A stretch of 64,000 bases of DNA from Pseudomonadota bacterium (GCA_039196715.1 JBCCUP010000011.1:1-64000), one strand, 5' to 3'; shown: positions 26,741 through 35,400, counted from the stretch's first letter. A program made the numbers and translations. Notes: generated from the sequence alone by a model not told the origin.

Positions 26741-27664
26741 ATGAGCGACGTAACGGATGACGACACCCGGCCACGGGCCCGTGGGCTGCGCGCGCACGGA
26801 AGAACCACTCCCGGCAACCCGATCGCCACACCCACCCTTGCCGAGGTGCCCCCCTCTGCCGGTGCACACGCGACCCCACAGGGTGATCGCTCCCCCTACC
26901 TTGTCGACCGCCTCTTGCACGGCACCGACGAAAACCTCTTCAACCACGTGAAGTTTCACCTCGTGAAGCAGCGCATCGCGGCCCTCGGCCTGGCACGGCC
27001 GCGCGTGCTCGACATCGGTTGCGGGTTGAAGGTGGCGCAGATGTACCTGACCAAGCTCGGGTTGCGGTTCGACTACCACGGCGTCGACTACGAGACGCGA
27101 TTCCGGCCGGACGCGGTCGTGGACCTGCTGCAACCGGAGACCATCACGCCGTCCCTGCCGTGGGAGCCGAACGTGGTGCTGATGCTGGACGTGCTCGAGC
27201 ACATCCACGCCGACAAGGACGTGCTGTTGGATGTGGTGCGCCGGGTGGCGGAGACGGTGCCGGATCACTGCACCTTCGTGTTCACCTTGCCGCAGATGTA
27301 CCGGCTGGACCGCTTCAAGCTGAGTCACCTCGACTACCCCGAGCACAAGGTGCGCTTCGAGCAGCGCGAGTGGCGTGAGATCCTCTCGCACAGCCTCGCG
27401 ATCGAGCACACGCAAGGTCTGGGCTACCTGTCCGTGCTCCCCTACCTGCCGATGGCGAGCCGGCACTACACCCCCGACAACCGGCTCGGTCGGCTGTTCC
27501 ACTACCTGCGGGGCACCGTGTTCGAATGGGGACCGCTGAAGCCTGCGGACCTCTTCCTGTCGAACACCCTTGGGGCGGTGCGTGCGTTGCAGACCTGCTC
27601 GAACGACGTGCTGTTCGTGGCGCGCAAGCGCACCGGTGTGGCCAGGCTGGCCGGGCTGCGTTGA
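26741..27664 (+). CDS. Class I SAM-dependent methyltransferase
   Basis: The 307-residue protein carries the SAM-binding motif VLDIGCGLKVAQ near residue 90, an acidic loop VDYETRFRPD and the post-II/motif III run VLMLDVLEHIHADK near residue 148, as in Methyltransf_11/23-type small-molecule methyltransferases. The N-terminal ~45 residues are proline/arginine-rich and probably disordered. An AAGGATGAG site precedes the ATG. The stop codon overlaps or almost touches the start of a degenerate S-adenosylhomocysteine hydrolase, so donor use and by-product handling appear linked. The substrate is unknown. Confidence 0.85.
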   Translation: MSDVTDDDTRPRARGLRAHGRTTPGNPIATPTLAEVPPSAGAHATPQGDRSPYLVDRLLHGTDENLFNHVKFHLVKQRIAALGLARPRVLDIGCGLKVAQMYLTKLGLRFDYHGVDYETRFRPDAVVDLLQPETITPSLPWEPNVVLMLDVLEHIHADKDVLLDVVRRVAETVPDHCTFVFTLPQMYRLDRFKLSHLDYPEHKVRFEQREWREILSHSLAIEHTQGLGYLSVLPYLPMASRHYTPDNRLGRLFHYLRGTVFEWGPLKPADLFLSNTLGAVRALQTCSNDVLFVARKRTGVARLAGLR

Positions 27665-27666
27665 CC

Positions 27667-28833
27667 GTGAGCCCGCGACCTCTGCTGCCCGACACACTCG
27701 GCGCCACCGCGCGGCGCATCGGCCTCGGGCACTACCCCGGCGTGCGGCAGTTCGTGGTGCAGCACTTGTATCCCGACACCCTGCGGCTGTTGTTGCTGTT
27801 GCATGCGCACGTGCCGATCGACTGCGTGATCGGCATCGGCTATTCCGGCAACGCGGGCGTGGTGGACGCACTGCGGCACGCCGGCATCCGCGTGCTGACA
27901 CCGCGCTACGACGAACTCGAACACACCGTGCAGACGGAGCTGGTTGCCTCACTCGCACGGTGTCGTGCAGCCGGGCACGAGTTGATGCTGCACGAAGTCG
28001 GGGGTTACAGCATCCAGGCCTTGCACACGCACGCAACCGAACACCTCGACCGGGTGGTCGGCGCGATCGAGGTGACCAAGCAGGGTGTCTGGGTGGCAGA
28101 GGCCTTGCCCAGGCTCCGCATCCCGCAGCTCAACTGCGCCCAGACGCGGCTGAAACAGGTGGAAGGCAAGCTCGTGGGCGAGGCAGTGGTGGCGGCCTTC
28201 GACGTCATCGCACGCGACCTCGGACTCGCGCTCACCGGTCGCCAGGCCCGGCTCTCGGGCTACGGCTGGGTGGGCAAAGGCGCGGCCGAGGCGCTCAGGG
28301 TGCGTGGTGTGGCGGTCACGGTGCACGACACCGACCCGGTCAAGGCCGTCAACGCCGCAGTCGACGGCTTCCAGGTGCGTTACGCCGAAGCGAGGGTGGC
28401 GACGTCGCTCGGCGCGCCCGCGATCGCGCTTGGCACGAGCGGCCAGTGCTCGATCGACCGGGCCGTGCTCGCGACGCTGCCAGACGGCTGCTTTCTCGTC
28501 AGCGGGGCGTCGAAGGACCACGAGATCGACCTCGCGGCCCTCGCCGACGCCACCGGTGACACCGCATCCATCCACCCGCACGTGGTCGCGCACACCTTGC
28601 ACGACGGGCGCACGCTCTACCTCGTCAACGGCGGCTTCCCGGTGAACTTCACCGGCAGCAGTGTGCCGGACGAGATTGTCGAGTTCCTGTTTGCCGAGCT
28701 GATCATGTTGGTGCCCGAGCTGCTCGACACACGCCCGCCACCTGGTGTGTACCCCTTGCCGGATGCACTCGAGGCGGTGGTCGCGGATATCTGGCTGACG
28801 CAACGCCAGGCCGGTGTGCCGGGCATGGCATAA
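27667..28833 (+). CDS. Divergent S-adenosylhomocysteine hydrolase-like NAD-binding protein
   Basis: The 388-residue protein (a TTG at 27661 would add two residues) has the adenosylhomocysteinase NAD-binding core GYGWVGKGAAEALRVRG near residue 198 and the matching C-terminal segment VNGGFPVNF. True enzymes are about 430-470 residues and end in a Lys-x-x-x-Tyr tail that is not evident here. The region that normally carries DDGGD reads LHEVGGYS, and the catalytic Lys-Asp region (TKSKFDN in true enzymes) reads QTRLKQVEGKL. The substrate site is therefore changed; it may act on another thioether or be a non-catalytic paralog. It is directly coupled to the methyltransferase gene. Confidence 0.8.
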   Translation: MSPRPLLPDTLGATARRIGLGHYPGVRQFVVQHLYPDTLRLLLLLHAHVPIDCVIGIGYSGNAGVVDALRHAGIRVLTPRYDELEHTVQTELVASLARCRAAGHELMLHEVGGYSIQALHTHATEHLDRVVGAIEVTKQGVWVAEALPRLRIPQLNCAQTRLKQVEGKLVGEAVVAAFDVIARDLGLALTGRQARLSGYGWVGKGAAEALRVRGVAVTVHDTDPVKAVNAAVDGFQVRYAEARVATSLGAPAIALGTSGQCSIDRAVLATLPDGCFLVSGASKDHEIDLAALADATGDTASIHPHVVAHTLHDGRTLYLVNGGFPVNFTGSSVPDEIVEFLFAELIMLVPELLDTRPPPGVYPLPDALEAVVADIWLTQRQAGVPGMA

Positions 28834-28834
28834 A

Positions 28835-28856
28835 CGCCGGGGCAATGCCCCCGGCG
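28835..28856. terminator. GC-rich hairpin between convergent genes
   Basis: CGCCGGGG and CCCCGGCG form an 8-bp stem around CAATGC directly after the hydrolase-like stop codon and 16 bases before the convergent metallo-beta-lactamase-fold gene ends. No T-run follows on either strand, so it may be a bidirectional transcript-end structure. Confidence 0.55.
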
Positions 28857-28871
28857 CTGCACCCGTGTCCG

Positions 28872-29777
28872 CTACTGGAAGCGGTAGTTGATGAAGTTCA
28901 AGAGACCCGTGCCACCGTAGCTCGGGTAAGCCTCGGTCATCGCGGCAATCGCGGTCGCTGCGTCGGCGCTGTCGGCGATGGTCTGCTGCTGCAGCGTGAG
29001 GTAGGCGATGGCGTCGTCGACCACGCCCGGTGCCGCGGGCAGGCCGTGGCCGGCGCCGATCACCTTCAGGCCCTCGGTGCCACCGAGCTCGCGCAAGGCC
29101 GCCACCCAGTTGTCGGCGTTGGCCGGCAGCGGGAAGGCGTGCACGTTGGCGTAGAGGAGGTCCTGTGCGATCACGAGGCCGGCTTCCGGCACATGGAAGG
29201 TCAACGTGTGCGCGGCCTCGGCGTCTGCGATCTCGTTGATCGTCACCGCGACACCGTCCCAGTCGGTGTCGCCCAGTGCAAGGCCGCCGTCGGGCAGCAC
29301 GAGCTCGGTGGTGTCACCCATCTGCTCCTTGCGGCCCGCGTACATGCCCGTGCTTTCCTCGACGTCGGCGCGGACGTTGTCCGAGGTCAGGAAGGGCACG
29401 TCGGCGAACTGCGAGGCGCCGAGCACGTGGTCCGGGTGGGCGTGCGACAGATAGACGCCCGCGATCGGCTTGCCGAGGCTGTCGGCGTAGGCACGTGCTT
29501 CGGCGGCAAAGGCCGGCATGAACTGGGCGTCAACCAGGTGCAACGCGCTGTCGGTCTCGACGATGTGGGTATTGACGTGAGCCGAAGCGGCCGGGGCAGT
29601 GTAGCTGTGCAGCGTCACCGGGCCGAGCTTGTGGATCGTAAGCATGCCCTGCATCGGTGTTGTCGCGTGGCTTGCGGCGCGCGCGACGTGACCGGTGGTG
29701 GCGAACGTGGCGCTGATCACGCCGGCGCCGGCGGCCAGTTTGATCAGCTCGCGGCGGTTGAGTGTCGGGTGTGCCAT
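28872..29777 (-). CDS. Tat-exported metallo-beta-lactamase-fold hydrolase
   Basis: The 301-residue precursor starts with a twin-arginine signal (NRRELIKLAAGAG followed by a hydrophobic stretch and AARAAS-like cleavage region), so it should be exported folded with its metals. The mature part carries the zinc motif SHAHPDH near residue 118 and a later GAGHGLP His. The ATG at 29777 is supported by GAGG eight bases upstream. It is divergent from the adjacent LysR-type gene, which may control it. The substrate could be a lactone, thioester or sulfate ester; the sequence does not say. Confidence 0.87.
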   Translation of the reverse strand: MAHPTLNRRELIKLAAGAGVISATFATTGHVARAASHATTPMQGMLTIHKLGPVTLHSYTAPAASAHVNTHIVETDSALHLVDAQFMPAFAAEARAYADSLGKPIAGVYLSHAHPDHVLGASQFADVPFLTSDNVRADVEESTGMYAGRKEQMGDTTELVLPDGGLALGDTDWDGVAVTINEIADAEAAHTLTFHVPEAGLVIAQDLLYANVHAFPLPANADNWVAALRELGGTEGLKVIGAGHGLPAAPGVVDDAIAYLTLQQQTIADSADAATAIAAMTEAYPSYGGTGLLNFINYRFQ

Positions 29778-29844
29778 GCGGCGGTCCTCAGGAGTGTGGG
29801 AGGTCAACCCACGCTACACGAGGGTTTGCGCGGGTTTAACCGGC

Positions 29845-29860
29845 TTACTCGAATGGGTAA
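29845..29860. promoter_or_regulatory. Possible LysR-type operator
   Basis: TTAC and GTAA form an 8-bp-spaced dyad containing T-N11-A-like spacing in the 93-bp gap between the divergent hydrolase and LysR genes, ten bases before the LysR start codon. The position fits autoregulation and control of the divergent gene. Confidence 0.4.
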
Positions 29861-29870
29861 TATTCACGCC

Positions 29871-30809
29871 ATGAATATCAACAGCATCGACCTGAACCTC
29901 TTGCGCGTCTTCCACACCCTCGCGCAGGAGCGCAGCGTGACCCGCACAGCGGCGCGGCTGGACCTCAGCCAGCCTGCTGTCAGCAACGCGCTCAAGCGGT
30001 TGCGACGCGAGCTTGGCGACGAGCTTTTCGTGCGCGGGCAGGGCGGCATGGTGCCGACGCCGCGCGGGGACGCCTTGGCGGGCTCGGTCGCCGACGTGCT
30101 TGAGCGGCTCGACGCCGCGCTCGCCGGAGGCCCGGACGTCGACCCGGCGCGCGTCACCGAGCCAATCACCCTCTCCTGTTCAGATGCGGAGATCCAGCTT
30201 CACGGTGGGCCGATCCTGCGCGCACTCGATCGCGCCGGATGCCGGGCCCCGGTGCAGTTTCTGCCGTTGAACACCGGCTACCGCGCTGACGTGCTCTGGC
30301 GTAACCGCTTGTCGCTGACCTTGAGCACGATGTTGTATGCGCCAGACGGCCTGAAGCAACGCAAGGCCTACGATGAACACCTGGTCTGCCTGCTCAGGGC
30401 GGACCACCCCGCAGCGGCGTCAATGGATTTCGAGGCCTACCTCGCGGCCGAACACCTGTTGATCGCGCCGCTCGGTGGCGCGCCCGTTGGCTACCTCGAC
30501 ACCTGGTTGGGCAAGCAGGGCCTCGTGCGCACGATCCGGCTGGTCAGCCACAGTTTCGGCGCGGCGCACACGCTGGTGCGCGACACCGGCCTGGTGGCGA
30601 CGCTGCCGAGTCGCCAGGCAGCCTTCAAGCCCTTCGGTGATGCGCTCTGTGCGGTGCCGTTGCCGCTCGACGCACCGCCGTTCAGCGTGCACCTGTTCTG
30701 GTCGGAACGCTTCGACAAGGACCCGCTCAACAAGTGGCTGCGCGACATCGTGCACACCAGCCTGTGTGAGAGTGCAGGGGTGCCGATTCAGACGGCTGAA
30801 TCGGTGTAA
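29871..30809 (+). CDS. LysR-family transcriptional regulator
   Basis: The 312-residue protein has the LysR winged helix-turn-helix at residues ~5-62 (VTRTAARLDLSQPAVSNALKRL) and an effector-binding domain in the remainder. The ATG at 29871 starts with MNINSIDLNLLRVFHTLAQE, the normal family beginning; an in-frame ATG six codons upstream is possible. The divergent neighbour is the Tat-exported hydrolase gene and the 3' end overlaps the convergent enolase-superfamily gene by 22 bases. It most likely regulates the divergent gene. Confidence 0.92.
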   Translation: MNINSIDLNLLRVFHTLAQERSVTRTAARLDLSQPAVSNALKRLRRELGDELFVRGQGGMVPTPRGDALAGSVADVLERLDAALAGGPDVDPARVTEPITLSCSDAEIQLHGGPILRALDRAGCRAPVQFLPLNTGYRADVLWRNRLSLTLSTMLYAPDGLKQRKAYDEHLVCLLRADHPAAASMDFEAYLAAEHLLIAPLGGAPVGYLDTWLGKQGLVRTIRLVSHSFGAAHTLVRDTGLVATLPSRQAAFKPFGDALCAVPLPLDAPPFSVHLFWSERFDKDPLNKWLRDIVHTSLCESAGVPIQTAESV

Positions 30810-31906
30810 ATGGCGACCGGATCGCCGAAGCAACCGGACTCGAGCCGGAGGCCGAGTCCCGGTCCGCCACGCGGGACCGTGACGCAGCCACCGTCGAGTC
30901 GTGGTCCGTGCTCGGGGTCGTAGTGGGTCTGGTGGTAGGGATATGCAAGCCAGGCCCCGCGGCTGAATTGCGGCGTGAGCGTGGCACCGAGCGCAACGCC
31001 TGCGGCCGCGATGATGTCGCCGCCCCAGGCGTCGTCCGAACTCATCGGCACGCGCGCGGCGCGGCAGAGGTCGCGCACGGCGAGCATCGGCGTGAGACCG
31101 CCGAGCCGCGAGAGTTTCAGGCCGAACCCGTCGGCCGTGCCGCTGGCGATCAGCCGGGCGATGGTCGCGAGGTCGGTTGCGTTCTCGTCGACGATCAGCG
31201 GGTGCCGGAGCTGTGTTTTGATATGACGCAGCTCGGCCTCGGTCGCGCAGGGCTGCTCGAACGCGAGTCGGAGGTCGGCGCAGGCCTGTGACACTTGCAG
31301 GGCTTCCCCGGTGCTCCAGCCGCGGTTGGTGTCGACGGCGAGGTCGGTGTCGGGCCGAAGCGTCGCCGCGACCGCGCGAATCGAGGCGATGTCCTGGTCG
31401 ATCGACCGCCCGCCGGCCTTGAGCTGCAGGCGCCGCAGCCCGGCGTCCTGCAAGGCGGCCGCCTCGGCTGCGGCCACGTCGGCGTCGGCGATGGCCACCA
31501 CGTGGTAGGTGCTGACCCGGTCGCTGAGCGCGCCGCCGAGCAGGTCGATCACGTGGCGGTCGAACAGCTTGCCGGCGAGGTCCCAGCAGGCGATGTCGAT
31601 CGCGGCCTTGCCCTCGGTGTGGCCGTCCAGCGCGGCGTTGAGGGCGGCGTTGACGCGGGTGTGTTGCACCGGGTCGAGGCCGAGCACGGCGGGTGCGAGC
31701 AGTTCGAGCGAGGCGAGCACACCGGCGCTGTGTGCCGGTTGGTAGTGGGGGCTCGCGAGGCACACCTCGCCGTGGCCGTGGTGGCCGCTCGAATCGATCA
31801 GCTCGACAACCGTCGACTGCGGCACGGTGACAGCCGAACTCGACATCGTGTACAGCCGCTTGGCGGGCAGCTCGGCGGTGTAGACGCGGATCTCGGTGAT
31901 GGCCAC
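30788..31906 (-). CDS. Enolase-superfamily enzyme (mandelate racemase type), second copy
   Basis: The 372-residue protein carries the superfamily capping domain and barrel with LQLKAGG near residue 165 and metal ligands in VDTNRGW, FEQPC and VDENATD, then GFGLKLSRLGG. It differs clearly from the other enolase-superfamily gene at 19.3 kb, so the two probably act on different acid-sugar or hydroxyproline-type substrates. The C-terminal end overlaps the LysR gene by 22 bases, tail to tail. It is divergent from nothing obvious and may be its own transcript. Confidence 0.87.
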   Translation of the reverse strand: MAITEIRVYTAELPAKRLYTMSSSAVTVPQSTVVELIDSSGHHGHGEVCLASPHYQPAHSAGVLASLELLAPAVLGLDPVQHTRVNAALNAALDGHTEGKAAIDIACWDLAGKLFDRHVIDLLGGALSDRVSTYHVVAIADADVAAAEAAALQDAGLRRLQLKAGGRSIDQDIASIRAVAATLRPDTDLAVDTNRGWSTGEALQVSQACADLRLAFEQPCATEAELRHIKTQLRHPLIVDENATDLATIARLIASGTADGFGLKLSRLGGLTPMLAVRDLCRAARVPMSSDDAWGGDIIAAAGVALGATLTPQFSRGAWLAYPYHQTHYDPEHGPRLDGGCVTVPRGGPGLGLRLESGCFGDPVAIYTDSAV

Positions 31907-31998
31907 GTTGCAGGCACGTGTTGGAGCGTGGCGGGATTATCGCCGAATTCGTCCGGTACCGTGTTGTGTCTCACAGTGACGCGGTTGCGTTTTCAGGA

Positions 31999-32925
31999 TC
32001 ACAGCAAGGCTGTGCCGCCGGCCTTGCGGTCGATGACCACGGCGTTGTGGGCGTGCAGGCTCTCCTGGTGCTCCACCTTGAACGCGTAGTCGATCAACTC
32101 CGGCATCCGTTCGAAGCGCGCTTTCAGTCGCCGTGCCGCGTCTTCACAGAACATCAGGTTTTCGCCGTTCAGCCGGGCAAATTCCTGCTCGTCCTGGCGC
32201 TTCACTGCGGTTTGCACCGCGGTGACGAGCGTCTGCTCGACGTGCCTCACCAAAGCGCTGAGGTCGGGCCAATGTGAATCGGTGAACGCGAGTCGGAGGT
32301 AGGCGTAGGAACGCTGGCTGTGCGGTGTCGCGACCGACCCGGCGGCCGACTGCGCCCAGGCCAGCAGGTCGGCCTTGTCGACCGAGTCGCCTGGGAACCG
32401 CTCGTCGATCGCGGTGGCGTAGAGTTGCCGGGTCAGGGCGGCGGAGCACGGGCAGGTGCTCGAGTAGGGCACGGTGAGCTCGAAGGTGTAGCGCGTGTGC
32501 TCGGGGTTTTTTTCTGCGCGGATCACGACGGGGTAGGCTTGAAAGCCGTGCTCGTCGCTCAACAGGGCCGGCTTTCGCAGGCACAGTTCGAAAGACAAGC
32601 TGAGTTTGGCGGTGTGGCCACTGCCGCTTTGCGAGGTGATGGCCGCATCCAACAGGCCGTCCAGGGTCGTTTTTGTACACGCTGTGTCGGCCAGGCCCGT
32701 GACCAGTCGGTACAGCCGGGACATGTGAATGCCTTTGGCGTTCGGGTCGTCCAAACCGACGTACACGTCGGCTTTCGCGGGGGTGGCGGCGTCCGCGCTG
32801 GCGGCATCCGCGCTCGATGGCAAGTGCAACGGCACCGCAATGCCCTCCATGCCGACCCACTGCAGGGCCAGTGGCGTTTCGGCGTCGGTGTCAGCAACCA
32901 CGTCGGGAAGCGTGGGTGAAACCAT
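31999..32925 (-). CDS. folE2: GTP cyclohydrolase FolE2 (type IB)
   Basis: The product of 308 residues is a zinc-independent GTP cyclohydrolase that makes dihydroneopterin triphosphate for folate synthesis when the zinc enzyme FolE fails. The family metal/substrate Cys is in YSSTCPCSAALTRQL near residue 150, followed by PHSQRSYAYLRL. I chose the ATG at 32925 because GGAG lies nine bases upstream and the family N-terminus starts there. It is divergent from zur, with a Zur box in the gap, which agrees with induction under zinc limitation. Confidence 0.93.
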   Translation of the reverse strand: MVSPTLPDVVADTDAETPLALQWVGMEGIAVPLHLPSSADAASADAATPAKADVYVGLDDPNAKGIHMSRLYRLVTGLADTACTKTTLDGLLDAAITSQSGSGHTAKLSLSFELCLRKPALLSDEHGFQAYPVVIRAEKNPEHTRYTFELTVPYSSTCPCSAALTRQLYATAIDERFPGDSVDKADLLAWAQSAAGSVATPHSQRSYAYLRLAFTDSHWPDLSALVRHVEQTLVTAVQTAVKRQDEQEFARLNGENLMFCEDAARRLKARFERMPELIDYAFKVEHQESLHAHNAVVIDRKAGGTALL

Positions 32926-33212
32926 CAGACGTCTCCAAACAGGTGAATCTGGCGCATGTGCGGTGTCGCGGGGGTGCGTGTTATCGCGCCGGCTCGTGCG
33001 CGTCAAGGGTGGTCAAGGGGGCACAGCACACTGTGCCGCGTGCGTCACCTGTGCGCCGAAGTGTCAGCAGGTGTACCAGCATCGCGACACGGGTGTGTCG
33101 TGGAGCTGTCCGCCAGCACACCACCGGATGCAACGTACGTGTCGGCCCGCCGGCTCCTGGCGGGGTGCACGCAAAAACCGGTACCAAGGCAGGCGCCACG
33201 GGGTGTTATACT

Positions 33213-33229
33213 ATAACACTTGATGGCGG
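33213..33229. promoter_or_regulatory. Zur box, perfect palindrome
   Basis: GTGTTATA and TATAACAC flank a central C as an exact 17-bp palindrome, matching the known proteobacterial Zur operator core TGTTATANTATAACA. It lies 12 bases before the zur start codon and about 290 bases from the folE2 start. TATACT and its complement TATAGT within it could serve as -10 elements for either direction, so a bound Zur would block both. Confidence 0.9.
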
Positions 33230-33241
33230 CGCGAGAGTGTC

Positions 33242-33652
33242 ATGAGCACCCCCTCGACCCTGAAAAACAAAATGCACCTGCGCGTGCTGACGTTACTGCG
33301 TCGGAGTCGCGTTCCGATGTCGGCGTACGACATCCTGGCGAAGCTGCAAATCGACAACCCCAAGGTTGCGCCGCCGACCGTGTACCGGGCACTCAAAGCG
33401 TTGATCGAGGGCGGCCAGGCGCACAAGGTGGAATCCAAGAAGGCCTACATCGCCTGCCGCTGTGATGCGCACGACCAGCCCGCAATCATGGCCATTTGCA
33501 ACGACTGCGGTGTTGTGGAGGAACGTGTGGCCCCGGAGCTGATGGATACCTTGAGTACGCTTTCAGAGCAGTCCGGGTTCGAGCCGAGCCGAACCGTGAT
33601 CGAGATCGAAGGCTTGTGCGGTTCCTGCAGCGAGGCGAACGACGCCCCGTGA
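33242..33652 (+). CDS. zur: Fur-family zinc uptake regulator Zur
   Basis: The 136-residue protein has the Fur winged helix (MSAYDILAKLQ, PPTVYRALKALIEGG) and two zinc-binding Cys pairs, ICNDCG near residue 86 and LCGSC near residue 127. The Zur assignment rests on the Zur box just upstream and the znuCBA genes downstream. A GCGAGAG site precedes the ATG. It represses its own operon when zinc is sufficient. The stop codon overlaps the start of a small membrane ORF (GTGA). Confidence 0.93.
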   Translation: MSTPSTLKNKMHLRVLTLLRRSRVPMSAYDILAKLQIDNPKVAPPTVYRALKALIEGGQAHKVESKKAYIACRCDAHDQPAIMAICNDCGVVEERVAPELMDTLSTLSEQSGFEPSRTVIEIEGLCGSCSEANDAP

Positions 33653-33783
33653 CACCCTCCTGGCACACTGATGTGAAACTCATCACCCTGGGCGCAGTGC
33701 CGCGCCTGTTGGCAGCGGGTTGCGTGATTGCACTGCTCTGGGCCGGTTTTTTCTGGGCGACGTCCGCTCCGGGGGGACTGTGA
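33649..33783 (+). CDS. Small 44-residue single-span membrane protein, unknown
   Basis: This short frame begins with GTG overlapping the zur stop codon (GTGA) and ends in TGA overlapping the GTG start of znuC (GTGA again). It encodes a short polar N-terminus and one hydrophobic helix (residues ~17-36, with LLAAGCVIALLWAGFFWA). I do not recognise the family. Its exact fit between two coupled genes and its membrane-protein character argue that it is translated. It might be a small accessory of the Znu importer or only a translational relay to znuC. Confidence 0.6.
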   Translation: MTPSWHTDVKLITLGAVPRLLAAGCVIALLWAGFFWATSAPGGL

Positions 33784-34523
33784 GCCACGCTATCGCCTTC
33801 GACAACCTGACGCTGGGCTACGGCCAGCAGCCCGCCGTGATGAACCTCGACGCGCGCATCGCCGAGGGCAGCCTGACCGCCGTGGTCGGCCCCAACGGCG
33901 CCGGCAAATCCACACTTCTCAAAGGCATTATCGGCGCGCTGGCGCCGTTGACAGGCAAGGTGCGGCTCCCGTCGGTGGCGCGCCAGGAGGTGGCCTACCT
34001 GCCGCAACAGTCCGAGCTCGATCGCAGCTTTCCGATGTCGGTGGTTGACCTGGTCGCCATGGGACTGTGGCACGACATCGGTGCTTTCGGCGGCCTGCGG
34101 CGGGCCCACCGCGCGCGGGTTGACGAAGCGATCGCGACAGTTGGCCTGACGGGGCTGGAAAGCCGCGCGATCGGGTCGCTGTCCGGTGGGCAGCTTCAGC
34201 GTGCCCTGTTTGCCCGGTTGCTCTTGCAGGACGCGCGGCTGGTGTTGCTCGACGAACCGTTTACAGCGGTGGACTCGCGCACCGCCGCCGACCTGATCGA
34301 CGTGGTGCGCACCTGGCACGGCGAGGGGCGCACCGTGCTCGCGGTGCTGCACGATGACACCACGGTGCGTGACCACTTTCCCGACACCTTCATGCTCGCG
34401 CGTGAACTGGTTGCCCACGGGCCGACCGCACAGGTGCTCAACGCCGGCAACCTGTTCAAGGCGCGGCAGATGTGCGAGGCCTGTGAAGGGCCGCCACACA
34501 CCTGCGGACGGGAGCTCAGCTGA
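33780..34523 (+). CDS. znuC: Zinc ABC importer ATPase ZnuC
   Basis: The 247-residue ATPase has Walker A GPNGAGKST, signature LSGGQLQR and Walker B LVLLDEPFTAVD. The switch His is in VLHDDTT. The C-terminal tail MCEACEGPPHTC adds Cys and His residues that could sense or bind zinc; I see no such tail as a general rule in the family. The GTG at 33780 is preceded by a GGGGGGA site and overlaps the small upstream ORF. znuB begins on its last base. Confidence 0.93.
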   Translation: MSHAIAFDNLTLGYGQQPAVMNLDARIAEGSLTAVVGPNGAGKSTLLKGIIGALAPLTGKVRLPSVARQEVAYLPQQSELDRSFPMSVVDLVAMGLWHDIGAFGGLRRAHRARVDEAIATVGLTGLESRAIGSLSGGQLQRALFARLLLQDARLVLLDEPFTAVDSRTAADLIDVVRTWHGEGRTVLAVLHDDTTVRDHFPDTFMLARELVAHGPTAQVLNAGNLFKARQMCEACEGPPHTCGRELS

Positions 34524-35389
34524 TGTGGGAGCTGCTGATCGCGCCGTTTGTCGATTTCGGGTTCATGCGCCGGGCGCTGTTCGGCTGCCTTGCGATTTCA
34601 CTCGGGGCGACGCCCGTCGGTGTGTTCCTGCTGTTGCGTCGCATGAGCCTCACAGGCGATGCCATGGCGCACGCGATCTTGCCGGGTGCCGCGCTGGGCT
34701 ACCTGGTGTCGGGTTTGTCGTTGGGTGCGATGACCGTCGGCGGATTGATTGCGGGGTTGACCGTCGCGCTGTTGTCGGGCGTGGTCTCTCGGCTGACCAT
34801 CCTGCGTGAGGACGCGAGCCTCGCGGCCTTCTATCTGATTTCGCTCGCGCTCGGCGTGTTGATCGTGTCAACCCAAGGCAGCAACGTCGACCTGATGCAC
34901 GTGCTGTTCGGCACGGTGCTCGCGCTCGACGATGCGGCGCTGACCTTGCTCTGCACCATCACCAGCTTGTCGTTGCTTGTCTTGGCTGTGCTCTATCGCG
35001 TACTGGTGCTCGAATGTGCCGACCCCCAGTTTCTGCGCTCCGTGAGCGGGCTGAGTGCGCTCACGCACATCGGCTTCCTCATGCTTGTCGTGATGAATCT
35101 GGTGTCGGGCTTCCATGCGCTCGGCACCTTGATGGCCGTTGGCATCATGATCCTGCCGGCGGCCGCGGCCAGCCTCTGGGTTGCCAACATCGGCAGTTTG
35201 ATTGCCGTGGCGGTTTCGACTGCCGCGGTGTCGAGTGCCGCCGGCTTGTTGCTGTCCTTCCACTACAGCCTGCCGTCCGGGCCCGCGATCATCCTCGTGG
35301 CGGGCGGCGCGTATGTGGTGTCCCTGATTTTTGGGTCCGTGGGCGGATTGGTCCCGCGTGCCCGTGTCTCCCACCTTGCCGAAAATTGA
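34523..35389 (+). CDS. znuB: Zinc ABC importer permease ZnuB
   Basis: The product of 288 residues is an ABC-3-family permease with about eight hydrophobic segments and the family hallmark RRMSLTGDAMAHAILPGAA near residue 36, plus GTLMAVGIMILPAAAASLW near residue 205. The ATG overlaps the znuC stop codon by one base. It forms the zinc channel with ZnuC and receives zinc from ZnuA. Confidence 0.95.
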   Translation: MWELLIAPFVDFGFMRRALFGCLAISLGATPVGVFLLLRRMSLTGDAMAHAILPGAALGYLVSGLSLGAMTVGGLIAGLTVALLSGVVSRLTILREDASLAAFYLISLALGVLIVSTQGSNVDLMHVLFGTVLALDDAALTLLCTITSLSLLVLAVLYRVLVLECADPQFLRSVSGLSALTHIGFLMLVVMNLVSGFHALGTLMAVGIMILPAAAASLWVANIGSLIAVAVSTAAVSSAAGLLLSFHYSLPSGPAIILVAGGAYVVSLIFGSVGGLVPRARVSHLAEN

Positions 35390-35400
35390 AGAGAATTGAG

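Noticed and set aside
28845-29870. Long upstream extension of the LysR gene
   Set aside because: It runs antisense to the Tat-exported hydrolase; the LysR family N-terminus begins at 29871.
33213-33229. Fur (iron) box
   Set aside because: The palindrome matches TGTTATANTATAACA of Zur, not the GATAATGATAATCATTATC type of Fur, and the neighbours are zinc genes.
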